Source: Clarireedia homoeocarpa (lineage: Eukaryota; Ascomycota; Leotiomycetes; Helotiales; Rutstroemiaceae). Taken from it: DNA of 64,000 nt. The stretch lies in contig LNKV01000005.1 in NCBI GenBank assembly GCA_001465935.1, positions 620,001 through 684,000 of the forward strand, given 5' to 3'. Within the stretch, counting starts at the first letter, position 1, and every line of letters starts with the position of its first letter. A model generated the notes under the pieces. It saw only the letters and a program-made list of their open reading frames with translations. It did no database searches and had not been told where the DNA came from. Positions 33,429 through 44,305 of the stretch are shown here, piece by piece. Position numbers and translations under genes: made by a program.

Positions 33429-33495
33429 TCCTTTACTCTCCTTTACTCTGCTTTCCTCTGCTTTCCTCTGCTTTGCTCTGCTTTCCTCTGCTCTC
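33429..33495. repeat. CTTTCCTCTG decamer minisatellite
   Basis: About six 10-bp pyrimidine-rich units with CTTTACTCTC variants on the left. Confidence 0.9.
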
Positions 33496-33813
33496 TATAT
33501 CCGTATCCATGTCCATATCCATAATAATAGCATCATGCCATGTCGTCTTTTCTATTTAGGACTTTATCCATAGATTATCCAGATCCGGTCCACGGTTTTT
33601 GGCAGGTACAACAGCAAGCATGGAGAGGACCCTGGCTATCTGACCCCCTTGTAAAATCCAATGTCTGAAATTCTATTGGTCAGATCTTTTGTTTCAGAAA
33701 AAGAAAAACCAAAATATCTAAGCGCGCGCATCTGATGTAACCAGACAGGGAAACTGACGGTAACCGGATAGAGATACAGTCAGCAGCTAGTAACTTAGTT
33801 CTAAGTACGTACC

Positions 33814-33844
<31 letters not shown>

Positions 33845-33936
33845 TGAGAGAAGGGCCAAAAAAAAAATTCTAATTTCACAACTTTTTTCTTTCCCTTGGA
33901 CATCAATCTCGACCCAAATTCATACAAACGCGAAAT

Positions 33937-35647
33937 ATGCCTGCTCGAAAGCTATCTATAGGATCTAAGACTGCCGATCAGGTGTCAACACAAGCGCCCG
34001 GCACCTCTCCGAAATCTAATTACGATTCTTCATCTGGCGAGGAAGCCGAGGACTCTTCGAACTCGGACTCAGACTCTTTGAACTCGGACTCAGACTCTCT
34101 AGATAGTCAAGCTTCACGGAAACGACGGAAAATATCCTTGGACCACAACGATATCAATGTACCATTGATCACTAGAACCTCTGTGCCTTCGCGCGTAAAG
34201 GCAAAGGCGCATCAGACTTCCCATGATTCCAAAAATAACGACAATGGCGCAATATTGGCTGCTCCCGACACCCAAACCTCTTTTGCTGCCTTAAATGTAA
34301 AGCCGTGGTTGGTGGCATCATTGGGGGCTATGGCGATCAAGCGGCCGACGGGTATTCAAAAGGGGTGCATACCAGAAATATTGAAGGGAAAAGACTGTAT
34401 AGGAGGAAGTCGCACTGGTTCTGGAAAGACGGTAGCATTCGCTGTACCCATCCTTCAGAAATGGGCTGAAGATCCTTTCGGGATCTTTGCCTTAGTGCTT
34501 ACTCCCACGAGGTGAGACTCCTTGCTAATGTTGACTATCTATGGGGTATGGTCCTAGCTGACATCACTTAATTTTTTTTTCTTGGTCCAGGGAATTGGCC
34601 CTGCAGATATACGAGCAGTTCAAAGCGATTTCTTCTCCGCAGTCTCTAAAAGCGGTCCTGATAACAGGCGGGTCTGAAATGCGGCCTCAAGCGACGGCCC
34701 TCGCGCAACGACCACATATTGTTATTGCGACCCCAGGTAGATTAGCAGACCATATTCGAACGTCGGGTGAGGATACAATTTGCGCTTTGCGTCGAGTGCG
34801 CATGGTGGTTCTCGATGAAGCCGATCGATTGCTAGCTTCTGGCTCGGTGGGAAGTATGCTCCCAGATGTCGAAGAATGCCTATCTGTTCTACCACCTCCC
34901 GCAAAACGACAAACTCTACTCTTCACAGCTACCGTAACCCCAGAAGTGCGCGCTCTGAAAGAATTACCTCGTGCACCGGGAAAACCCCCAGTATTTGTCT
35001 GCGAAATTGATACAGAAGCCTTAGCAATCCCCCCCTCACTGAAGCAAATGCATCTGCAAGTACCCGTCACCCATCGTGAACACTACCTCCACATGTTTCT
35101 CCTCACCGAAAAGAACCTCCCCAAATCCATCATCATCTTCTGCAACCGCACTGCCACCGCCGACTACCTTACCCATCTCCTCCGGCTCCTCGACCACCGC
35201 GTTACAGCCCTGCACTCCAAACTCCCCCAAAGACAACGAATCGACAACCTTGGCCGCTTCCGCGCCTCGGCCGCCCGCATCCTTGTCGCAACCGACGTCG
35301 CGGCCCGTGGTCTGGATATCCCCGAGGTCGGTCTCGTCATCAATTATGATATCCCTCGTGATCCCGACGACTATATTCATCGGGTTGGTCGTACGGCCAG
35401 AGCGGGTAGGAAAGGTGAGGCGGTGACGTTTGTGGGGCAGAGGGATGTGCAGCTCGTGTTGGCGATTGAGGAGAGAGTTGGGAGACAGATGGAGGAGTGG
35501 AGGGAGGAGGGTGTGAATCTGGAGACGAGGGTTATTAGGGAGAGTTTGAAGTTGGTGGGAGAGAAGAAGAGGGAGGCCTTGTTGGAGATTGAGGAGGGAA
35601 GGGAGGTAGGTGGGAAGAGAAAGAGGGGGCTAAAGAGGTTGAGTTAG
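33937..35647 (+). CDS. DBP8: DEAD-box ATP-dependent RNA helicase DBP8
   Basis: A nucleolar helicase for 18S rRNA/40S maturation. Two exons, 33937-34511 and 34591-35647, 543 aa. The N-terminus is Ser/Asp/Glu-rich with a repeated NSDSDSLNSDSDSLDS segment (12-codon duplication) and a KRRK basic cluster. Core motifs: SFAALNVKPWLVASLGAMAI and RPTGIQ (Q motif), GGSRTGSGKT (Walker A; the GGSRTGSGKT form is typical of DBP8), PTRELALQIY across the intron, GGSEMRPQ, TPGRLADHI, DEAD, TAT, IIIFCNRT, DVAARGLDIPEV and HRVGRTARAG. The C-terminus is basic (KKREALLEIE, KRKRGLKR). Codon usage shifts within the gene from AT-richer to GC-richer after about 35050. Confidence 0.96.
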
Positions 35648-38247
35648 TGATGTGATGCGATGGGCTGTGTTATGTTATAATATGATACCCAGAAGTAATA
35701 GTAAAAAAGTTTTTTTTCTTCTTTTTCTTTTCTTCATTATTTCGCATCCGGATGGTGAGAATTTCACCTCTTCCGCATTCATGAAATTTGGTGAACTTAT
35801 CGATCTGTATGTATGTAATACACCTCGTTCTTTCAACCGACATTGACAATTCCAGCCAGCCAGCCAGCCAACCATCACCCCTATCGTACCTCCCTCACTC
35901 ACTTAACACAAGGCAATGCAATGCAAGGCAAGGCTACATACAAATACTATACTATATTATACCATGTAAATCGTATCCAAAGATTCCACAACCAATCATA
36001 TCAGAGCCCCCTACATACATAGCTAGTCATATCCTATCATGTCATATTCACACTCCCTTTCTCCCTTTCTCCCATTTTTACTGTACGAAGAACGAAGAAC
36101 GAAGAGATTGCTTCGTGGAAGGAATGGTTTTGACTACCGGCTGGCTGGCTGTTTGGTCATTTGCCGTCGGGGGTGGGATGGGAATCGTTCGATGATCCAT
36201 TTGGCTTTATTTGTCGATGGAAGGCCAGGAGGGGGAGTGTTCCAATGTAGGATTAGGCGTTGCTTTGCTTTGGTCTGCTGGATGCCTACAATAAATATAC
36301 TTGCGAGCGGGGGTGGTGTTGTGTTGATCCCACCAACAGACAGTGATGCAAGCGCATTGTTGTTCTTTTCTTCTTTCTGCCTTGACTGAATGCAGGGTCA
36401 ACATAACATATCAACAAATCTTGTGCGTGAAGAAATCAACGACTCGATTTTAAGATGCTGTGGTGGCGTAGGTGAGGCTCGGACATCAACATCATCATCA
36501 TCATATCGACTGCACATTGCTCTCATATCTATACTTACTATACCTGCTAGAAGCTCTCCACTGTTGCGAAAAAGTGTAAAACATACTTTTCGGTATATCT
36601 TCATCGGTTTGCTTCTGCTCAGTATCCCATGCCTGTGCGGGGGGGTATTCGTTTCATCTGGAAACGAAATATCGCTGGTAAGTTACCGATTCGCGTTGCT
36701 AAAGTTGCTGGAATTGCCGCCCTTTGGGCACAGCAGACTGGGAAAACAGTCAGCAATAGGTATGTACATATTTACGAGAGAACATCAGATAAGACTTTAC
36801 TTTCAAGGAATGTCTCTGTTAGAAGAACATCTCTGGCGATAATGATTCCGAAATATCCAATACTGCCTCGATGTCATGCATCATGCACTGCAACCCTGAT
36901 AATATACTCCTGCTCGGTTGTTGTCGATTGAATCAACGCCCTGTAAGGTTACAGTAGACTATATCTGAAAACACCTCCGCACAAACCAATCCGAGCCTGA
37001 GATAGAAAGTGCAAACTTGATATCAAAGTCTCCATTCTCAAACGCTTTCAGACTGAAACTGAGCGAAGTTTTCGTTAAGATTGTAGTTGGTGTGTGTCGT
37101 TCTTGGTACTGTATCAGATGTTTTGTTCGTGAAAATGTTCAAGCTCGAAAAAATTTACCAAGAATAAACTCCAAACTAGGATGATACAATCTGGATTCAC
37201 GACGGTATGTATATGCTGCGCTGTCGTTCATATTTGACATGCTGTATGTGAGGGTCGAACAAACAATCAGTGAGTGACATCGATGCATCTCATCTACTTT
37301 CTGTTGGTGTATCTCCTTGAGACCCTCTCCTAGGGACTGAGTGTGCGACTATGCAACGTTTGAACAGTAGCCTCAAGCTCATTATTGAAAGCTTGTATCA
37401 CAAGAGAGACACTGTCCATGTATTTTTTTTTATATATAGCTAAACATTTACCTTGCCAATCCTGCGTTCACCCTGTCATTCGAGTAATCTAATCTACCCC
37501 TCATTGGCTAGCATCCGTCTTCGGGCCACTCTGTTATAGGGACTCCACTTCACCACTGATGGAGAAGATTGAAAAGCGACCACAGTGCTCTACCGCCAAT
37601 CCTTCAACTCCTCATCGCATACACAGCCACAGCTGTTTTCTTGCTCGGTTCACCACGGTGGATGGATAGATCTCTATCCCGGTGCGTCGGCGGTCAATGC
37701 TCCTATGCATTGCTCGGCAAGCGCGCTACCGCAGGAGCAGCGTTTGTGCACATCGGCACTAATGCTCTTGGGGCTGCATTGACGTTACTGTCGCTTGAGC
37801 TGATCACTGCGGGGTGTTGGCCGATTTTGTGGATCGAGTGGGTTCATGGGAAAGGTGGAGTTGTGGAGAAAGGGGGGGTAGGAGGATGGAAATGAAGAGC
37901 GATGGTAGTGGGTGAGTTCTTGATTTGGGCTTGAGAGTACTGGCTATTGGGTCGACGGTTTAGCTAAATTGCTATATAGCGAATGATTGATCAAACGATC
38001 TTGTCACTTTTCCCCAATGCATTGAGCTGATTCTTCATGTTCAGCGTAAGAGAGAAGACTTTGAGGGTGGAATGTCGTATATATTGTTTTTTTTTTTTTT
38101 TTTTTTTTTCTTTTTTTGGTTTATCTATTGTCTAATATGCCCAGCCAGTCTCAAGAAAAGAGAGAAGTCTCAATTTCGCATCATCCCAGACATACCTGAG
38201 GATGTCAACCTCCTCTATTCTTCAACTGTAGGAAGAGCAATCCCCAA
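35648..38247. other. 2.6 kb convergent gap between DBP8 and the RBR ligase
   Basis: No convincing protein gene. A frame at 37569-37895 lacks a suitable ATG. There is a CCAG tetranucleotide run near 35856-35872, GGCAATGCAATGCAAGGCAA near 35912, a T23 tract (38087-38109) and a small perfect hairpin (GACTG..CAGTC) near 36736-36751. An unannotated non-coding transcript cannot be excluded. Confidence 0.5.
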
Positions 38248-40619
38248 TCAAGACCTGTTACAGGTACTCTTACACACATTCCACTCCCTCAAACACTCCC
38301 AACACCACTCATGTTTACACTTACACGTCATGTGCAAACAGCCCTCGTTCTTCTCAATCACAAAATTGCACTGAGGACAACTCTTCCATCCGTTCTTGGC
38401 GGCAAGCTCCTGTACAACTTTGCCCTGAGCATCTTCTTTACAGACACCAGCGTGTTCTGCGTTGCCGCACGGAGCGCAGGTGCGCGTATTGCAGGCGGAA
38501 CAGACAGCGATCGAGGCGTGGATGTCGGCTGGCGGGACGAATTTGTTGCAGGATTTGTTGGAGCAGTAGCGGGGATTCTGGGTCGTTTGCTCAAGGATGA
38601 GAAGTTCGTATGAAGCGATGAAGGGGGCTTCGAGCCAGCGCGTGGCGAGTTTGACTGAGATGTTGGTTTTGCAGCACTTGAAGCGGGTTTTGGACGAGAG
38701 TGCGTTCTGGAATGCGCCTGTTTTCAATGTTAGTGTGATGAGAAGAACATTAAGGGGGAAATCGAGAGAAACTCACCAGTAATACATTCGCCGCAATAGG
38801 CGTGCTTGCAAGGTAGCATACACATGTTCGCTTTCTCGCCCGCCTCCATACAAGACGCGCAATCGGCCTTTGCAGCTTTCTTTTCCTTCTCAGCCAGTTC
38901 CTTTGCGCGTTTGGCGTCTGCAAGGCGCTGCTTTTCTTTCTTCTGCTGTTCGAGCTGGATCTTTCGTGCGGCCTCTTCATTTGCCTTTCGTTCCTTCTCC
39001 AACCTAGCTTTGCGGGCAGCCTTCTCCCTATCCAATTTAGCTTTCCGCTCGACCTCCACGGCTTTCTTCCTAGCGTCCGAAACCCTCTTTTCCTCCGCGT
39101 CTGCCAATTGCTTCGCTTGCTCTCGCTGCTCCTGCACTTCGCGTTCCCATTGATCTTGCGCGGCTTGCGCAGCGGCCATGTCTCGGTCCAGAGAGTTGAG
39201 TCTTGTGTCCTCAGTCTCCCATTCTAGAGCCATTCTCTGCGCTTCATCCATCTCCCTCTCAAGCCTAGCGGTGCGACGAGCATCCGCTTTTGAAATTTCT
39301 TGGGCAAAGGCAACTTGCTCCTCAGTTGTGGCGTTTTCCAGATCAAATTGTCCTGGGAGCCTGCCAAGACCATTTTGGCTGTCTTCTGCTGCAAGTTCTG
39401 CTTGCAGTCTCTGTGCCTCGAGCATGTCAAGCTCAAACTGAGTTAAAGGAGAGTTGCGGCCGCTTCCAACGGTGACGGCATACTGCAATTGAGACTGAAG
39501 GAAATGATCTTCGCGATCCCATTCGGCCTGCAGCATTTGAGCAGTGAGCTCATCAGCTGACAGAGACATCCCTGGTGGTGATGCGTCGCGGCGGGATGAT
39601 CGTGTGGTGGTTGACTTGCGCGGAGATGGGGAGGATGATCGGACTTTGGAGGAGGATGACTCGCGACGTGAGGTAGTAGCACTACTTTTCGTCTTTGAGA
39701 GTTGCGATTTGGATGTGGGCCTGGATGATGAAGAGGCTCGGTGACCCGAAGATTTGGTGTGTTGCATGGTGGATGATTCTGGCTGGGCTGAAGGTTTCGA
39801 TGAGACCGAGGGGCGACGGGATAATGGCTTGGCGCGTCGAGCGTTGGAAGACTGAGATTGTGATCGGCTTGAGGGCTTGGACGAGAGTGCTGATGGTAGC
39901 CGAGGAGATGAAGGGGTATCAGCTTTGATCACAACGGCTTTCGTTGGAGAGTGCGATCGGCTTTTGGATTTCGATGGTGGCAACGTAGGTGCCATGAAAC
40001 GTTGAAAATAGGTCTTCATTTCTCTGGAGATTTGTTCAGTCTTTGGTGCGAGGCAATCACGCTCTATCAGATTTTCCATGTCATCGGCTAGACTCGGAAT
40101 ATCATCGTCAGGATCTTCTGGAATGGTGCTGGGAGTTCTGATTTCTGCATATCCATCGGTACTTGGTGTCAGAACGAGGTTTGAGGGCCCTGCCGCATCG
40201 TTTGTGCTAGGAAAGATCCATTTTCCAGAGTAGTTGTCGACGTATGGTTCTTCGTTCTCGATCTGATTATGCCCTACTGGAACCCGGTAGTCGGCAAATA
40301 CCTCGCCAAAACCCCCTTCACTTTTTTGAGCCGAGTAGTGACCAGCACTTCCCGTATCTCCTTCTTCGCCTTGATCCACCCACTTTTCGACGGATCTTAC
40401 AATTCTCTCCTCCCAACCTAACAAGATTTCTGCCGCTGTGATTCTATCTTCGTCCTCTCTTCTTCTTTCGAAGTTCTCTACAGTCTCAATGCCTTTGCCT
40501 TGACGAGGAAGACCAGCTTCGTAAAGTGATTGAGTTTTGTGGAGAGTAGAGAGATAAGAAGTGAGAGCAGCGTGGAGAACAGTTGCTAGGTGGGAAGTTG
40601 AGGTATTTGAATGATCCAT
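38248..40619 (-). CDS. RBR (RING-between-RING) E3 ubiquitin ligase with long coiled coil
   Basis: An E3 ligase that forms a Cys-linked ubiquitin intermediate. Exons 40619-38777 and 38717-38248 give 770 aa. The N-terminal half is disordered and Ser/Arg/Lys-rich (about residues 215-370), then charged coiled coil (about 470-590; runs such as EREVQEQREQAKQLADAEE). RING1 is CASCMEAGEKANMCMLPCKH with AYCGECITG across the intron; the IBR is YCSNKSCNKF..CSACNTRTC; RING2 is CPQCNFVIEKNEGCLHMTC with CKHEWCWECL, the Cys of NEGC being the predicted catalytic residue. RING1 shows FKCCKTN where CP..C is more usual. The start is the ATG at 40619; six bases upstream is only a GTG. Substrate unknown. Confidence 0.9.
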
Positions 40620-42527
40620 GGACACAACATCTTACTAGAACAGTGGGGATGGAGTTCGAGTCTTCGATAAAAAAACTGCAGGCAAGGCCTGCAGAGAATC
40701 GTGCTGTACATCATGATTACACACGACGCCGCATGTTCCAGTTAGTATGATTGGGTAGCACTGGTGTATCGGTGAAAGCACGAACGTGGCAGCACAACGT
40801 GTATAGCATGTGACTGAAATTGAGAGGTCGCTAGAGATGCCAACAAATCATTTTGTGGAGCTCCAAAACAGGGCGAGCACAGCCCCATGCATTGAAAGAG
40901 GCCTTTAAAGCGGCGAGTGTGGTTCGTGTACGGACTTTACTTGGAATTTTGTGTACGATGAGGCTGGTGAGGTTGGGGAGTGTGGACACATCGTTTAGCT
41001 AAGGGGAAGGTCAAAATGGAGGAGGTGAGTAATTTGCATGAACGACAAATCAGATTCTGCATGTCTTATCGAGCAATTTGAGGGGGTGGGACGGCTAGGA
41101 AGATCTAGATCCCAACTGTTCAGTGAGGTCATGCTCAATTGTCTGCAAAGAGATCATATGTCTGTTTGCTTCGACAGAGATATAATTCGCTGAAGAGAGG
41201 GCTACCATTTAGAAAGTTATGACATCTAAGGCGATGTCTTCTATTAAATATGACTGTCAGAAGAGCATTAGCCAGAGCTACCATAAGGATTGATATCTCG
41301 TGCGTCTGTTCTGAGGCAAGGGGCAAGCCCAATAGACCTTTCGATCGCTTCTAACTGCTTCACACTCTAGGAGCACTTTGCAACCTGGGAGCTTCTTGTG
41401 GTCGGTTCTTTGAGTCACCGCAAATTCCCCGCCATTTGTAACTCCACAACGAATTCGCACCGAAATACTGACTTTTGCATATTGTTCTCCAGAAGCAAAC
41501 GCACCCGTCCAGTTTGAGATAGTCACAGCTTATGCGCCGCATCGATCACTAGAAGTAGAAAGTATTCCGAACTGCCTTCTAGAAGCGACAGCACTTCCTC
41601 TACGCGCCGTGTAGGCGGTTCGGCTAGAGCATTAACCGTATTTATTGGATACTTACTTCGTACTTGTAGAATTACTTAATTTTATTACAACTTCGATATT
41701 ATCATTTGACATAAATCCAGTTGATTAATAGAACTAGTTCTACTTGAACATACTCTCTGCAACTCACCACATTCACATAAATTTACGTCGGATGCTCCAA
41801 GGGTGTAACTGGCAAACTCAGTTCTCACTATCTTATAATGCGAGTAAATATCTAAGTGTCGTTTCACATATAAATGCCACAACCATAGCGCTAAGAAGCA
41901 GATCCTGCGGTTTATACTGCAACACCTAAGAGCCGCGCTGCGCGCTGTTGGGAAATGAACGGAATACAACGTCAACGTGGGGTGCACGTGAGCAACATCA
42001 GGACGGCAAAAATAAAAATAAAATAAATAGAAAATAGAATAAAAATATGAAAAATATGAAAATATAAAAAAAAAACTTCTGTCTTCCAGATTTTGGGCGA
42101 ACTTGAACAACTTCGCCCACTGTCGGTCTTTATCTCCCCAAGACTCGTATATGCTTAGTTTCGTATGGGCATCCAGGCGGGCCGCAATCTATCTATCCCT
42201 GAACGATCATAATGGTTACCTTGTGCTCGCATATATGTTCGCAAAAACCTCTAGCAAATCTTTGTAGGTAATGCTTACGAGGCGAAGAGCCCTTTTGAAC
42301 GATCCTGTTAACCTGGACAATCCTTCGGTCGGACCACAAGTTGTCTTGATACAAAACCCACCCTCTGCTTCTAAGCGCTGGCCGTGCTTGATAGGATTGT
42401 CAGATTTATGTCAAGCAACTGTCTGTCCGTAGCATCAGTGATATACAAGAGTATGGGAAAATCCGCATCAATGTAAATTCTAAGACGCGGAATCGATCTA
42501 GCTGATTGAGAAACCTCGTTGTACATC
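40620..42527. other. 1.9 kb divergent intergenic region
   Basis: No gene seen. It contains a palindrome (CTGCAGGC-AAG-GCCTGCAG) at about 40678-40696 and an A/T-rich low-complexity block (about 42008-42075). Frames at 41135-41542 and 41685-42110 have no domain signal. Confidence 0.5.
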
Positions 42528-43721
42528 ATGGATCAAACTAATACTCTCCCTGAGCAGACCTCATTCAACGAGAAGCTCCCAATAATCGAAGTCGATCAAT
42601 GCACACAGAAGGAAGATGGTGCCAATGTCAAGGAAGCTCCCAAAAAGCGGGACGGATCTTCGCTTCAATTTTTTCTTGTGATAGTTTTGATCTTCGTAAA
42701 CCTCTTGTTATATTATGTCTCCAACTCAACCTCAGCAAGCGGTCCCAGGATACGCCCCGCTTCTCCTGACGAGTCGATATTGAGGGCCGCTTCGAACACA
42801 TCTTCGCATTCATCCAACAGAGATTCACCTCCCAGTTGGTTAGTAGCTATTGCAGGAGCTCAAACCGATGAACCGTTCGTATCTTTCAACGACCTAGGGC
42901 AGTTTTGCACAAGTTTCCCACACAAAACATCCATCGAAGAGTGCATAATCGACACCATTTCTTCCATGATTCTGTACAGCGAGACCTTACTCTCACTACG
43001 AGAGGAACTACTCTACTTCGCAACCCTATCAACTCCCAACAAATCACCACACCCGCCAAACCGCCAATGGAAGCCATTACCCCAGGACGTTGGAGTTCCC
43101 TTCCAAAGAACCGCACCAACCTCTATAGCCTACAAGATAGACACACAAATCCACCACGTCGGCTTCCACTGCCCCGGCAGCACCTCCTGCAACACACCCC
43201 TCTTCAGCCTCAGCACCTGCACCGGCATCCCCCTCCTCTTCACATACCCACCAACCCCCACCTCCCCCACCTCTCAAGCGTTAACCTTCGCCTTCGGCAA
43301 CTCAACCGCCGACTGGAGCAGCACAACCGGCGTCGACATGCGCTTCGATGACGTCTCTGACCTCACACACCCACTCCTCGACCCCCAAACCGACTACCCC
43401 CAGATGCGCTCGCAGCTGGAATGTCTCCTATCCGACAACCTCAGCACACCCGGAATATTCTTCAGTATTCGCCACGCAGGCACCATGAAGAGCGTGTTCC
43501 GCGGCACGGCAAGTCCGTGGATTTATGGTGTGGAAAGCGAGATCGAGGGGATGCAGCAGGTGGAGGTGCCGGAGTGGAGAATGGCCACTTGTGAGATGGT
43601 ACAGAAGCCGTGGGGAGCGTGTAGGTGGGTGGTTTTTGCTGGGTTGGCTGTGGTGGGGTTGGCGGGTGTTATGGTGTGCGAGTGGTGGATGGAGAGGAGG
43701 AAGGGTATGCTTAGACTTTGA
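42528..43721 (+). CDS. Unrecognised two-TM membrane protein
   Basis: No known family recognised. A single open exon of 397 aa starts at ATG 42528 (MDQTNTLPEQTSFNEKLPII); the earlier TTG is not a likely start. A cytosolic N-tail of ~48 residues precedes TM1 (FFLVIVLIFVNLLLYYVS), then ~290 extracellular or lumenal residues with paired Cys (FCTSFPHKTSIEEC, FHCPGSTSC, LSTCTG, LECLLS) and N-glycosylation sites, then TM2 (WVVFAGLAVVGLAGVMVCEW) and a basic tail (MERRKGMLRL). The architecture suggests both ends on the cytosolic side. Plausibly an orphan fungal surface protein. GC content rises clearly after about 43030. Confidence 0.75.
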   Translation: MDQTNTLPEQTSFNEKLPIIEVDQCTQKEDGANVKEAPKKRDGSSLQFFLVIVLIFVNLLLYYVSNSTSASGPRIRPASPDESILRAASNTSSHSSNRDSPPSWLVAIAGAQTDEPFVSFNDLGQFCTSFPHKTSIEECIIDTISSMILYSETLLSLREELLYFATLSTPNKSPHPPNRQWKPLPQDVGVPFQRTAPTSIAYKIDTQIHHVGFHCPGSTSCNTPLFSLSTCTGIPLLFTYPPTPTSPTSQALTFAFGNSTADWSSTTGVDMRFDDVSDLTHPLLDPQTDYPQMRSQLECLLSDNLSTPGIFFSIRHAGTMKSVFRGTASPWIYGVESEIEGMQQVEVPEWRMATCEMVQKPWGACRWVVFAGLAVVGLAGVMVCEWWMERRKGMLRL

Positions 43722-44305
43722 GTTGGTGTTTGCATTTGCATTGGGGATATATCTGGGATCGGCGTACTTGGGGGGTATTAGTATATTTACATGGAAGGCA
43801 TGGTATGCAAGAAAAGGACGAGCGAGCTCGTTCTAGGAGTTTCGGTAAGAAGGAACAACTTTGGCACTTTATATCATCCAGCATCACGGTGTACAGCTAC
43901 ATAATTTCCAAGAAATTCACGTTTGAGATATCCAATTTAAGCATGAACCTTCAGTGTTCCTGTTCCTCATGTTTGAATAATGCATTTTCCAAAAGGATAC
44001 TTTTTCCTCAGCAAAAATCGAGTCGAGACGCACTGAATCAAGTCAAGTAAGTCACAAGTTAAGTCAACTCCGCCACCAACCGCACGCCACGCTTCATTCG
44101 TAATTTTGCCTTGCCCGCCCACCCGCCTATCAGTATGTATTCCTCCCACCATCAGTCGACCAACCCATAAAATCCACCGTGAGCCCACTACCAGAACCAC
44201 GAAAAAGTCACACCTTACCTGCTATCCTATCCATGTAACCACAGTTATTACAAAAATATACTTCACCTGGCTATACGTGCATCAAAGGCGCTGCTACCAT
44301 ATCGC
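43722..44305. other. Convergent intergenic region
   Basis: 584 bp, 3' ends of the two-TM protein gene and the alpha-actinin gene. Nothing else seen. Confidence 0.5.

Larger units (their letters stand above)
31102..33936. promoter_or_regulatory. 2.8 kb divergent MKK1/DBP8 promoter with many minisatellites
   Basis: No convincing gene. It holds a G-rich array (31629-31690), GGCAAGGTAA repeats (31992-32068), AGCGTGGAG-type repeats (32092-32139), CTCCATTG repeats (32659-32690), CACTCAC repeats (33169-33267), CTTTCCTCTG repeats (33429-33495) and an A28 tract (33814-33841). Long frames here are low-complexity artefacts. Length and position suggest long leaders or complex regulation for MKK1; that is inference. 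Confidence 0.6.

Noticed and set aside
37569..37895. Possible 108-aa membrane protein
   Set aside because: Needs a TTG start, has no upstream exon with proper phase and no homologous features.
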